Below are positions 7,759 to 13,772 of a stretch of 15,154 bases of DNA, piece after piece (position 1 is the first letter of the stretch; every line of letters begins with the position of its first letter). The position numbers and the translations under genes are program-made. The notes under the pieces were generated by a model. That model was given only the letters and a program-made list of their open reading frames with translations. It was not told the DNA's origin and did not search any database. This DNA comes from an uncultured Clostridia bacterium (lineage in GTDB: Bacteria; Bacillota; Clostridia; Oscillospirales; Oscillospiraceae), in assembly GCA_937915065.1 (NCBI GenBank), contig CALDMR010000012.1, forward strand, positions 1 to 15,154. The letters are read 5' to 3'.

Positions 7759-8334
7759 TCAAATGGCAGGATCTGTGTGGGTGCAGATGGATTTGATCAT
7801 GCGCTGCAGTTCCTTCAGATCTTCAAAGGTCTCCGGGCGTTTATCCGGATCCCGCAGCAGGGCCGAGGGATGGTAGATCGCCATCATTTGCACCCCTCCC
7901 TTTTCTGTCCACTGACCGTGCTCCCGGGTAATTTTGAAATCCGGCCGGATCAGCCGCATGGCCGCGATCCGGCCCAAACATACGATGATCTTCGGCCGCA
8001 GCAGCGCCACCTGGCGGCGCAGATAGCCGATACAGGCCTCCTGCTCCACATTCAGCGGGTCCCGGTTATGGGGCGGCCGGCATTTCACGATATTTGTGAT
8101 GTATACCTGGGCGCGTTCCAATCCAATGATCTCCAGCATATCGTCCAGCAGATGCCCTGCTGCACCGACAAAGGGCTCTCCCTGCAAATCCTCGTTCTCA
8201 CCGGGGCCTTCGCCGATGAACATCACCTCCGCCTGCTCGCTTCCCGCGCCGAAAACCACATGGTTCCGCTGCTCGCACAAGCTGCAGTTCCGGCATGCTC
8301 CGCAGACGGCCCTCAACTCTTCCCAACTGCTCAT
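7759..8334 (-). CDS. Uracil-DNA glycosylase, family 4 (Fe-S cluster type)
   Basis: Base-excision repair enzyme that removes uracil from DNA. The 191 residues carry the family 4 signatures: CRNCSLCEQR with Cys14 and Cys17, the active-site motif GEGPGENEDLQG (residues 41-52), VKCRPP with Cys85, EACIGYL with Cys101, and the HPSALLR motif with His155. The four Cys would bind a [4Fe-4S] cluster. Motif A reads GEGPG instead of the common GEAPG, a small change. The ATG at 8334-8332 overlaps the TGA of the upstream hydrolase gene as ATGA, with a purine-rich GGGGGAG as ribosome-binding site, so translation is probably coupled. The terminator at 7702-7754 ends the operon. Family 5 is less likely because of the motif spacing. 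Confidence 0.93.
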   Translation of the reverse strand: MSSWEELRAVCGACRNCSLCEQRNHVVFGAGSEQAEVMFIGEGPGENEDLQGEPFVGAAGHLLDDMLEIIGLERAQVYITNIVKCRPPHNRDPLNVEQEACIGYLRRQVALLRPKIIVCLGRIAAMRLIRPDFKITREHGQWTEKGGVQMMAIYHPSALLRDPDKRPETFEDLKELQRMIKSICTHTDPAI

Positions 8335-9278
8335 CTCATGCTCCCCCGCTGGCGATCCAGCCAGGCAAGCACATCGTCATAGACCATCTCCCTGCCTACT
8401 TCATTGAGAATTTCATGGCGCAGCCCCGGATAGATATGAAGATCCAAGCTTTTCATGCCGGCCTTTTGAAAACTGAGATAGGCCCGGCGCACACCTTTTC
8501 CGCTTTCACCCACGGGATCCAGGCCGCCGGCAATGAAAAATGCCGGCGTTTCTTTACACATATGGGCCAGCTGCTGCGGATCACGGATCAGCGTCAGCCC
8601 ATCCATCAAATCCAGGAACAGGCCCACCGTTGTGTCAAACCCGCACAGGGGATCGGCCATATAAGCATCCACATTCTCCGTGTTGATGCTGAGCCAGTCA
8701 TACTCCGTGCGCGTGGGCTTGAACTGATTGTTATAAGAACCAAAGCTCAGCTGCGCCAGCAGTTTGCTTTTTCCCCGGGCCCCGATACGGCGCTTTTCCA
8801 GCTGTGCTGCCGCGCGCCCGGCCCGGATCACTGCCGGACGCATCTGCCCCGTGCCGCAGATAACTGCGCCGTCCACCGTGCCGGGGAATCGGATCAAATA
8901 TGTCCGGGTCAGGAACGAACCCATGGAGTGGCCCAGCAGAAAATAGGGCAGCCCCGGAAACTGCCGCGCCGTCATGATCTGCAGCGTGCGTGTATCATTG
9001 CTGACATGAATCCAGCCGTCCCTGTCGGCAAAATAGCCGCGGTATGCCCCCCCCGCCACCGACAGGCCGTGTCCCAAATGGTCGTTTCCCACCACGATAT
9101 AACCGTGGCTGTTCAGAAACCGCGCAAAGGCGTCGTAACGCCCGATATGCTCTGCCACGCCATGAAGCAGCTGCACAATTCCAACATAGTTTCCATCCTC
9201 CGGCAGCCATTGCCGCCCGTGGATCTGGCACAGACCAGAACTGGACGGAAAAGTGAAATCGGTGATCTTGGACATCAT
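8331..9278 (-). CDS. Alpha/beta hydrolase, monoacylglycerol lipase/lysophospholipase-like (Hydrolase_4)
   Basis: Predicted serine esterase of the Hydrolase_4 (PF12146) group, whose members cleave monoacylglycerols or lysophospholipids. The 315 residues show the family order: LLHGVAEHIGRY (37-48, oxyanion-hole region), NDHLGHG (65-71), the nucleophile elbow GHSMG with Ser118, then Asp254 (GGLDPVG) and His288 (GLRHEIL) as the rest of the triad. There is no signal peptide, so it should be cytosolic. The frame is open upstream to 9407, but the ATG pair at 9278/9275 directly follows AAAGGAGGG and a promoter lies just upstream of it; I chose the first ATG. It is the first gene of an operon with the uracil-DNA glycosylase. 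The pairing gives no obvious functional link. Confidence 0.9.
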   Translation of the reverse strand: MMSKITDFTFPSSSGLCQIHGRQWLPEDGNYVGIVQLLHGVAEHIGRYDAFARFLNSHGYIVVGNDHLGHGLSVAGGAYRGYFADRDGWIHVSNDTRTLQIMTARQFPGLPYFLLGHSMGSFLTRTYLIRFPGTVDGAVICGTGQMRPAVIRAGRAAAQLEKRRIGARGKSKLLAQLSFGSYNNQFKPTRTEYDWLSINTENVDAYMADPLCGFDTTVGLFLDLMDGLTLIRDPQQLAHMCKETPAFFIAGGLDPVGESGKGVRRAYLSFQKAGMKSLDLHIYPGLRHEILNEVGREMVYDDVLAWLDRQRGSMR

Positions 9279-9317
9279 CGGTCCCTCCTTTTGCAGTAAA
9301 ATTTTTCTATACCGGAA

Positions 9318-9346
9318 ATTATAGCACAAGGCGCAGAAAAAAACAG
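9318..9346 (-). promoter_or_regulatory. Probable promoter of the hydrolase/glycosylase operon
   Basis: On the minus strand TATAAT (9323-9318), preceded by GC, has a weak -35 CTGTTT (9346-9341) at 17 bases. The predicted start near 9311 gives a 33-nt leader to the ATG at 9278. Confidence 0.55.
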
Positions 9347-9394
9347 AGGCGCCGGGCCATTTTTTATAATTTTGTAAATTCCCTCCTCCACCGA

Positions 9395-9423
9395 TTGAAA
9401 AAAACAATGGACAATGCTATAAT
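9395..9423 (+). promoter_or_regulatory. Promoter of the zinc-ribbon protein gene
   Basis: TTGAAA (9395-9400), 17 bases, TATAAT (9418-9423), with TGC before the -10 (extended -10). The start near 9430 gives a leader of about 55 nt. It is divergent from the hydrolase promoter. Confidence 0.82.
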
Positions 9424-9485
9424 ATGCACCAATCATACGATACAATCTGCGCCCGCCAGGGCTGAATTTGAAAGGAGTTATTATT

Positions 9486-9905
9486 ATGGCATTTTTTGAC
9501 AATTTGAGCAAAAAGGCACAGGATATGGCCTCTGTGGCCAGCGAAAAGGCAAAAATGGCCGCCGACACTGCCAAGCTGAACATGCAGATTGCCAGCGAGC
9601 AGCGCGAAATCGAAAAAGATTATAAAACCATCGGCGAATGGTATATGGCCGAGCACGCCGACGAGGCGCCCGAAGCCATCGCCGATGTGGTCGCCGCCAT
9701 CAAGGCAGCCAAGGAAAAGATCGCAGAGCTGGAAGAGGCTAAGGAGCAGCGCAAGTCCGGCGGCGACGATGTGATTCCCGCCGAGGGTACGGTTGCGGAA
9801 GAACCCTGCTGCGACGCCGTTCCCGAAATGAAGGTCTGCCCCGTTTGCGGCAACGCTTCTCAGGGCAAGTTCTGCCCCCAGTGCGGCGCACCCATGGGCG
9901 AATAA
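9486..9905 (+). CDS. Small coiled-coil protein with C-terminal zinc ribbon, function unknown
   Basis: A 139-residue soluble protein. Residues about 1-90 are Ala/Lys/Glu-rich and predicted helical, probably a coiled coil, with a short acidic linker (about 90-110) containing an odd CC pair. The C-terminus holds CPVCGNASQGKFCPQCG, a four-Cys zinc ribbon of the double CPxCG type, ending in GAPMGE. Similar helix-plus-zinc-ribbon proteins are common in Clostridia and not assigned a function; I do not assign one. The ATG at 9486 follows AAAGGAG by eight bases. A TTG at 9468 in the same frame sits before that Shine-Dalgarno and is rejected. It is monocistronic, with its own promoter and a strong terminator. 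Confidence 0.85.
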   Translation: MAFFDNLSKKAQDMASVASEKAKMAADTAKLNMQIASEQREIEKDYKTIGEWYMAEHADEAPEAIADVVAAIKAAKEKIAELEEAKEQRKSGGDDVIPAEGTVAEEPCCDAVPEMKVCPVCGNASQGKFCPQCGAPMGE

Positions 9906-9935
9906 TTTTTCTCCGGCAACCATTGATTTGCAGCG

Positions 9936-9976
9936 CCTTGCGGCTTTCTTCCGGAAAGCCGCAAGGCTGTTTTTTT
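9936..9976 (+). terminator. Intrinsic terminator after the zinc-ribbon gene
   Basis: CCTTGCGGCTTTC (9936-9948) and GAAAGCCGCAAGG (9954-9966) form a perfect 13-bp stem around a 5-nt loop, followed by CTG and seven T (9970-9976). It isolates the gene from rex. Confidence 0.95.
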
Positions 9977-10013
9977 GCCAGCAGCCCCCTGCATGTAAAA
10001 TTTTTTCAAAAAC

Positions 10014-10078
10014 ATTGTTAAAAAATTTGACAAGTCGCTCATTTGGTTATATGATAAGTTATACTGTTTTTTAACAAT
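10014..10078. promoter_or_regulatory. Inverted repeat with Rex-like half sites bracketing the rex promoter
   Basis: ATTGTTAAAAAA (10014-10025) and TTTTTTAACAAT (10067-10078) are perfect 12-bp reverse complements. They lie immediately before the -35 and just after the predicted start. Each contains TTGTTAA, the half site of the known Gram-positive Rex operator TTGTTAANNNNTTAACAA. The left arm together with the -35 also reads TTGTTAA-AAAAT-TTGACAA (10015-10033), a near-operator with spacer 5 instead of 4. Autoregulation by Rex is therefore plausible. The A+T-rich composition makes chance resemblance possible. Confidence 0.5.
10027..10055 (+). promoter_or_regulatory. rex promoter
   Basis: TTGACA (10027-10032), 17 bases, TATGAT (10050-10055). 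The start near 10062 gives a leader of about 55 nt. A second -10-like TATACT lies at 10060-10065 without a matching -35. Confidence 0.83.
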
Positions 10079-10100
10079 CTTTAGAGTACATATGGCTAAG

Positions 10101-10107
10101 AGAGGGG
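10101..10107 (+). promoter_or_regulatory. Shine-Dalgarno that supports the TTG start of rex
   Basis: AGAGGGG ends nine bases before the TTG at 10117. No in-frame ATG lies nearby: the ATG at 10092 is in another frame. The TTG therefore decides the start. Confidence 0.75.
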
Positions 10108-10116
10108 CATCTTATT

Positions 10117-10746
10117 TTGAAAAAGCAAAAAATTTCCGATGCGGTCATCCGCCGTCTTCCGCGGTATTACCGCTATCTGGATGACTTGTATAACAACAAT
10201 GTGGTGCGGATTTCCTCCAGCTCCCTGGGCAGCAAAATGGGGATCACCGCTTCCCAGATCCGCCAGGATCTGAGCTGCTTCGGCGAATTTGGCCAACAGG
10301 GCTACGGATACAATGTGGAGATCCTGCGCACCGAGATCGGCTCCATTCTGGGCGTAGATCACTATCACAAGCTGATCGTGGTGGGCGCAGGCAACCTGGG
10401 CCAGGCGCTGATTCAGAACTTTTACTTCAGCAAAAGCGGCTTCACGCTGGACGCTGCTTTCGACACCGACCCGGCCCTGATCGGCCACGAAATCAACGGC
10501 ATCACAGTTCACTCTATGAACGCTCTGGAGGACTATGTGGTGGAATGCAAGCCGGATGTGGCCGTGCTGACCGTTCCCCGCAGCGCAGCCCAGCAAACCA
10601 TGGATCTGCTGGCCAGCTACGGCGTCCGCGGTTTCTGGAACTTTACCAATGTGGAGCTGGAACTGGCAAATCCCTCCATCGTAGTGGAAAACATTCATTT
10701 TGCCGACAGTCTGCTGACCCTGAGTTACCGCATTATGGAGCACTGA
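10117..10746 (+). CDS. rex: Redox-sensing transcriptional repressor Rex
   Basis: Rex is a homodimeric repressor that senses the NADH/NAD+ ratio: at low NADH it binds operators of fermentation and respiration genes, and NADH releases it. The 209 residues show the N-terminal winged helix (VIRRLPRYYRYLDDL, RISSSSLGSKMG, then the recognition part TASQIRQDL and FGQQGYGY, about residues 8-68) and the Rossmann NAD-binding domain with VVGAGNLGQAL (about 88-98), DTDPALIG and the C-terminal swapped helix (ENIHFADSLLTLSYRIM). Translation starts at TTG 10117. The gene has its own promoter, and inverted repeats with Rex half sites flank it, so autoregulation is likely. No target operon that I can recognise lies in the window. 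There is no terminator directly after the stop; the first is at 10898-10945. Confidence 0.96.
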   Translation: MKKQKISDAVIRRLPRYYRYLDDLYNNNVVRISSSSLGSKMGITASQIRQDLSCFGEFGQQGYGYNVEILRTEIGSILGVDHYHKLIVVGAGNLGQALIQNFYFSKSGFTLDAAFDTDPALIGHEINGITVHSMNALEDYVVECKPDVAVLTVPRSAAQQTMDLLASYGVRGFWNFTNVELELANPSIVVENIHFADSLLTLSYRIMEH

Positions 10747-10767
10747 CGTCCCATTTCTGTAAGGTTA

Positions 10768-10796
10768 TTGACAAAAGGGGCCCCATCCTGTATGAT
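10768..10796 (+). promoter_or_regulatory. Strong promoter downstream of rex
   Basis: TTGACA (10768-10773), 17 bases, TATGAT (10791-10796), only 22 bases after the rex stop codon. The spacer contains the 8-bp palindrome GGGGCCCC (10777-10784). Predicted start near 10803. It drives the leader or small RNA described next and, by read-through, the CNNM gene. Confidence 0.82.
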
Positions 10797-10802
10797 GATG
10801 CC

Positions 10803-10945
10803 AATACACTGCAAGAAAGGATCCCGGACAAACAGCTATGGACGACAGCGACGATCACCCTGCCGCGGCAGAGTGTTCCTGCCAGATTCAGATATTTAAA
10901 AGCATACCTGTATTTTTGCTGCAAAAAATACAGGTGTGCTTTTTT
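10803..10945 (+). ncRNA. Candidate structured leader or small RNA of about 143 nt between rex and the CNNM gene
   Basis: A promoter at 10768-10796 and an intrinsic terminator at 10898-10945 delimit this short transcript, which has no convincing reading frame. Structure visible in it: the palindrome CTGCCGCGGCAG (10860-10871), whose right half GGCAG can instead pair with CTGCC at 10879-10883, giving two exclusive folds. GATCCCGGA (10820-10828) is perfectly complementary to TCCGGGATC (10953-10961), which lies beyond the terminator, so this closing helix can form only on read-through. A further 7-bp hairpin, ACGGCTG/CAGCCGT (10965-10971 and 10984-10990), precedes the CNNM Shine-Dalgarno. This looks like an attenuator-type leader or a small RNA. 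I do not recognise a known riboswitch class. Confidence 0.5.
10898..10945 (+). terminator. Intrinsic terminator inside the rex-CNNM intergenic region
   Basis: Arms 10898-10917 and 10924-10943 pair over 20 bp with a single T-G wobble around a 6-nt loop. The T-run 10940-10945 overlaps the stem base. It can end rex transcripts and the short RNA, and would reduce transcription into the CNNM gene. Confidence 0.82.
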
Positions 10946-11013
10946 GCGCTTTTCCGGGATCAATACGGCTGCGAAATATCCCCCAGCCGTTCCTTTCGTT
11001 CTGCGATATTGAT

Positions 11014-11020
11014 TTGGAGG
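11014..11020 (+). promoter_or_regulatory. Shine-Dalgarno that supports the TTG start of the CNNM gene
   Basis: TTGGAGG ends nine bases before the TTG at 11030. No in-frame ATG fits the family N-terminus. Confidence 0.7.
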
Positions 11021-11029
11021 TAAACTACA

Positions 11030-12338
11030 TTGGACACATCCCTATGGCTGCCCCTATTGGTGCAGGTCGTGCTGATTGCACTGAACGCGATTTTCGCTTG
11101 TGCCGAAATTGCTGTGATTTCCATAAACGAGGCAAAAGTGGAGCAGCTGGCCGAGCAGGGCAACAAAAAAGCAAAAAAACTGCGCTATTTTTCCGAACAG
11201 CCCGCCCGCTTCCTGGCCACGATCCAGGTCGCCATTACCCTTCCTGGGCAGTGCCTTCGCCGCCGACAACTTCTCCGACCTGCTGACCAATGCGCTGCTG
11301 GCCGCCGGCGTTCCCCTGTCTGCCAAGGCACTGGACACCATCGCCGTCATTCTCATCACCATTGTGCTGTCCTATTTCACACTGATTTTCGGCGAACTGG
11401 TTCCCAAGCGCCTGGCCATGAAAAAATCCCAGGAGCTGGCCATGGCCCTCGCCTCCCTGCTGATGCTGGTTTCCCGGCTGTTTGCGCCCATCGTCTCGAT
11501 TCTAACCCTGTCTACCAACGCCATTTTGCGCCTGCTGGGCATTGATCCCAACGCCGAGGAAGAAGAAATCAGCGAAGAGGAAATCCAAACCATGGTGGAC
11601 GCAGGCGCCCGCAAAGGCGTTTTCGACGCCCAGGAGCGCCAGTTCATTCAAAATGTATTCCTGTTCGACGACCTTTGCGCCCGGGAATTTGCCACCCACC
11701 GCACCGAAATCGTTTTTCTGAAGGCCGGCGACCCCTTGGAGAAGTGGGAAGCGGTCATCCATGCCAGCCGCCACTCCCGCTATCCGGTCTGCGAGGACAC
11801 CGTGGACCATGTGATCGGTATCCTTCATGTAAAGGATTACTTCGCCCTGCCGGAAAAAACGCCGGACGCCGCCATGGCTTCCGCCGTGCGTCCCCCCTTC
11901 TATGTGCCCGAAAGCGTGAAAGCCGACGTGCTGTTTCAGCAGATGAAGCAGAGCCGCCGCCACTTTGCCGTGGTGCTGGATGAATACGGCGGCACTGCCG
12001 GCGTTGTCACCATCAACGACCTTTTGGAGCAGCTGGTGGGCGAACTGGACGACGATCCCCTGCCGCCCGAGGGCGAACCCCCGCTGATCGAGCAGGTCGA
12101 CGGGCGAACCTGGAAAATCAACGGCGCCGCAGAATTGGAAGATGTGGCCGCAGCCTTGGATATTCCCCTGCCCTGCGAAGAATACGACACTTTCGGCGGA
12201 TATGTATTCACCCAATATGGATATATCCCGGAAGACGTCAGCACCTTCACCATCGATCTGCCGCCCCTCCGTATCGAAGTGCTGCGCATCACCGACCACC
12301 GGCTGAAGTCTGCCCTGGTCACGCTGGAAGCGCCGTAA
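11030..12338 (+). pseudogene. CNNM/CorC (HlyC-type) family divalent cation transporter, frameshifted
   Basis: Family proteins are membrane exporters or regulators of Mg2+/Co2+ with a DUF21 transmembrane domain, a CBS pair and a CorC_HlyC domain. The N-terminal part (11030 to about 11240) encodes MDTSLWLPLLVQVVLIALNA through FLATIQVAITL. The sense then jumps to the next frame at 11241 (FLGSAFAADNFSDLL) and continues to the stop at 12338: FGELVPKRLAMKKSQ, the CBS region EIVFLKAGDP, RHSRYPVCED, VLDEYGGTAGVVTINDLLE, and the C-terminal CorC domain. Relatives usually read ITLAGFLxSAFAA here, so eight bases seem lost; restoring them would give one frame of 438 residues, a normal length. The rest has no stops, suggesting a recent lesion, a sequencing or assembly error, or recoding. 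The start is TTG. Confidence 0.85.
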
Positions 12339-12371
12339 AGCTCCATCTATAAGTGTAAAGGAAGGTTTTAT

Positions 12372-12902
12372 ATGAAAAAAATCACTTTGTTTATCGCCAT
12401 GAGCCTTGATGGATATATTGCAGACAGTCAGGGCGGCGTGAATTGGCTGTCCGGGCAGGATCATGACGATGACGGCATGGACACCTATTCTGAGTTTGTG
12501 AAGGAGATTGACACCATTGTAATGGGGCGGAATACCTATCATCAAATTGTTACTGAGCTTTCACCGGATGAATGGGTTTATGATGCTTTTACCACCTATG
12601 TTGTAACGCACAATCCCCAAACATCTTCTGACAAAATCCAGTTCACCAGCGAAAACCCCGTTGCGCTGGTGAAAAAACTGCGGGAAGAGCAGGGAAAAGG
12701 AATTTGGATCTGCGGCGGCGCAAATCTGATCCAGCAGCTGGTTCAAGAAGATATGATCGACTGCTATTACATCACTGTGATTCCAACGATTTTAGGCGCA
12801 GGTATTCGGCTTTTTGAAAAGGCTGACCATGAAATCAAGTTGAGATTACTTAAAGCGCAATCCTATCACGGCATGACAGATTTGATCTACACAAAAAGAT
12901 AA
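12372..12902 (+). CDS. Dihydrofolate reductase-like protein (RibD C-terminal domain family, YyaP/YwjB-like)
   Basis: NADPH-dependent reductase fold protein of 176 residues belonging to the RibD_C (PF01872) group of DHFR-like proteins. The start MKKITLFIAMSLDGYIAD, VMGRNTYHQIV near residue 50, TYVVTH near 76, the cofactor loop IWICGGANLIQQL (about 114-126) and DCYYITVIPTILGAGIRLF near 133-151 are typical. These proteins are not the housekeeping FolA and their substrates are mostly unknown. ATG 12372 follows AAAGGAAGG. It starts 33 bases after the CNNM stop with no terminator between, so it could be co-transcribed. However, its base composition is clearly lower in G+C than the upstream genes, suggesting a separate, acquired origin together with the next two genes. 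Confidence 0.88.
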   Translation: MKKITLFIAMSLDGYIADSQGGVNWLSGQDHDDDGMDTYSEFVKEIDTIVMGRNTYHQIVTELSPDEWVYDAFTTYVVTHNPQTSSDKIQFTSENPVALVKKLREEQGKGIWICGGANLIQQLVQEDMIDCYYITVIPTILGAGIRLFEKADHEIKLRLLKAQSYHGMTDLIYTKR

Positions 12903-12929
12903 GCCCCGGTTTATTGGGCCGCTGTTCGT

Positions 12930-12975
12930 AATACACCTCCTTTTGCCCATTCGGCAAGGGGAGGTGTGTTATTTT
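12930..12975 (+). terminator. Intrinsic terminator after the DHFR-like gene
   Basis: Arms 12930-12947 and 12953-12970 pair over 18 bp with three T-G wobbles around CATTC, followed by ATTTT. It lies 28 bases after the stop codon. Confidence 0.85.
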
Positions 12976-13073
12976 AGCCCCATTCTATTTGAAGTTCCCC
13001 ATCACAAGCCATAGAAAGCAGAGCAAATACTACAAAGAAAACGAAATAAAAAAGCCTGAGAGTCTCTGGAAAA

Positions 13074-13103
13074 GCGGCAACGCAGATTTTGACGGTTTGC
13101 CGC
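13074..13103. repeat. Inverted repeat upstream of the sigma factor promoter
   Basis: GCGGCAA (13074-13080) and TTGCCGC (13097-13103) are perfect 7-bp reverse complements with a 16-base gap. The right arm lies where a -35 region would be, so it may be an operator or activator site for the sigma/anti-sigma operon. The rest of the 309-base gap 12903-13211 holds the preceding terminator, this repeat, the extended -10 at 13120 and A-rich sequence; I see no gene in it. Confidence 0.35.
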
Positions 13104-13119
13104 GCCTATTCCCAAAATA

Positions 13120-13128
13120 TGATATAAT
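13120..13128 (+). promoter_or_regulatory. Extended -10 promoter of the ECF sigma operon
   Basis: TGaTATAAT is a full extended -10 with no -35 at normal distance (TTGCCG at 13097 has a 20-base spacer). The start near 13135 gives a leader of about 77 nt. An ECF-type self-recognised promoter could overlap, but I cannot identify one. Confidence 0.55.
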
Positions 13129-13211
13129 TTTGGAAAAAAGTTTGAGATTCGATGTAGTATTCACCACCGAAACCGTAGTATATCAGTGAAGCCGAAAAGG
13201 AGGTGCAAGCG

Positions 13212-13772
13212 ATGATAGACGACGAAAAAATCATAGAACTATTTTTCGAGCGCTCAGAACGGGGCATACAGGAGCTCGACAGAAAGTACGGAAAAATCTG
13301 CCACAATCTCTCCTACCATATTGTAGGAAACCGACAGGACGCAGAGGAATGCGTAAACGACGCTTATTTAGGTGCATGGAACGCCATTCCCCCGGTACGG
13401 CCTAACCCGCTGCTGTCCTACATTGCGAAAATCGTTCGGAACATTTCGCTCAAAATCTATTGGGGAAAGGAAGCTGCCAAACGGAGCAGCCACTACACAA
13501 TTGCCTTAGAGGAAATTGAAGCCTGCATAGCAGGCCCAAACACAGCAGAAGCCGAAATGGAAGCCAGGGAGTTAGCCCGTATCATTGAAAACTTTTTGGA
13601 CACGCTTACCCCTGAAAACCGCGTTATCTTCATGCGCCGCTATTGGTTTGCCGATAACTACAAGGACATCGCAGAGTTTGTAGGACTTTCTGAGAAAAAT
13701 GTTTCCGTTCGACTGACCCGCATCCGCAAAAAGATGAAACAATACTTGACAGAAAGGGAGGTGTTCCTATGA
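13212..13772 (+). CDS. ECF-type RNA polymerase sigma factor (sigma-70 family)
   Basis: Alternative sigma factor of 186 residues that would direct RNA polymerase to a small set of promoters when released by its anti-sigma factor. Sigma region 2 lies at about 20-95 (VGNRQDAEECVNDAYLGAWN, then LLSYIAKIVRNISLKIY) and region 4 at about 125-183 (LTPENRVIFMRRYWF, helix-turn-helix with IAEFVGLSEKNVSVRLTRIR). The ATG at 13212 follows AAAGGAGGT by seven bases; a GTG at 13203 in frame lies inside that Shine-Dalgarno and is rejected. Its last codons overlap the start of the next gene (ATGA), a layout typical of sigma/anti-sigma pairs. Base composition is lower in G+C than in the genes before 12340. The regulon and the signal cannot be inferred here. 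Confidence 0.93.
   Translation: MIDDEKIIELFFERSERGIQELDRKYGKICHNLSYHIVGNRQDAEECVNDAYLGAWNAIPPVRPNPLLSYIAKIVRNISLKIYWGKEAAKRSSHYTIALEEIEACIAGPNTAEAEMEARELARIIENFLDTLTPENRVIFMRRYWFADNYKDIAEFVGLSEKNVSVRLTRIRKKMKQYLTEREVFL

Noticed and set aside
9365..9370. A further TATAAT on the plus strand before the zinc-ribbon gene
   Set aside because: It lacks a -35 and extended -10, and the promoter at 9395-9423 is much better placed.
10092..10184. A small upstream frame (ATG GCT AAG) overlapping the rex start
   Set aside because: No Shine-Dalgarno precedes it, and the AGAGGGG inside it serves the rex TTG start.
10838..11023. A 61-codon frame after rex, starting MDDSDDHPAAAE
   Set aside because: The nearest Shine-Dalgarno-like sequence is about 15 bases too far upstream, and the frame runs through a 20-bp intrinsic terminator. 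A non-coding leader explains the region better.
11502..12545. A 347-codon minus-strand frame opposite the CNNM and DHFR-like genes
   Set aside because: Antisense to two genes with conserved domains; the product has no recognisable motif.
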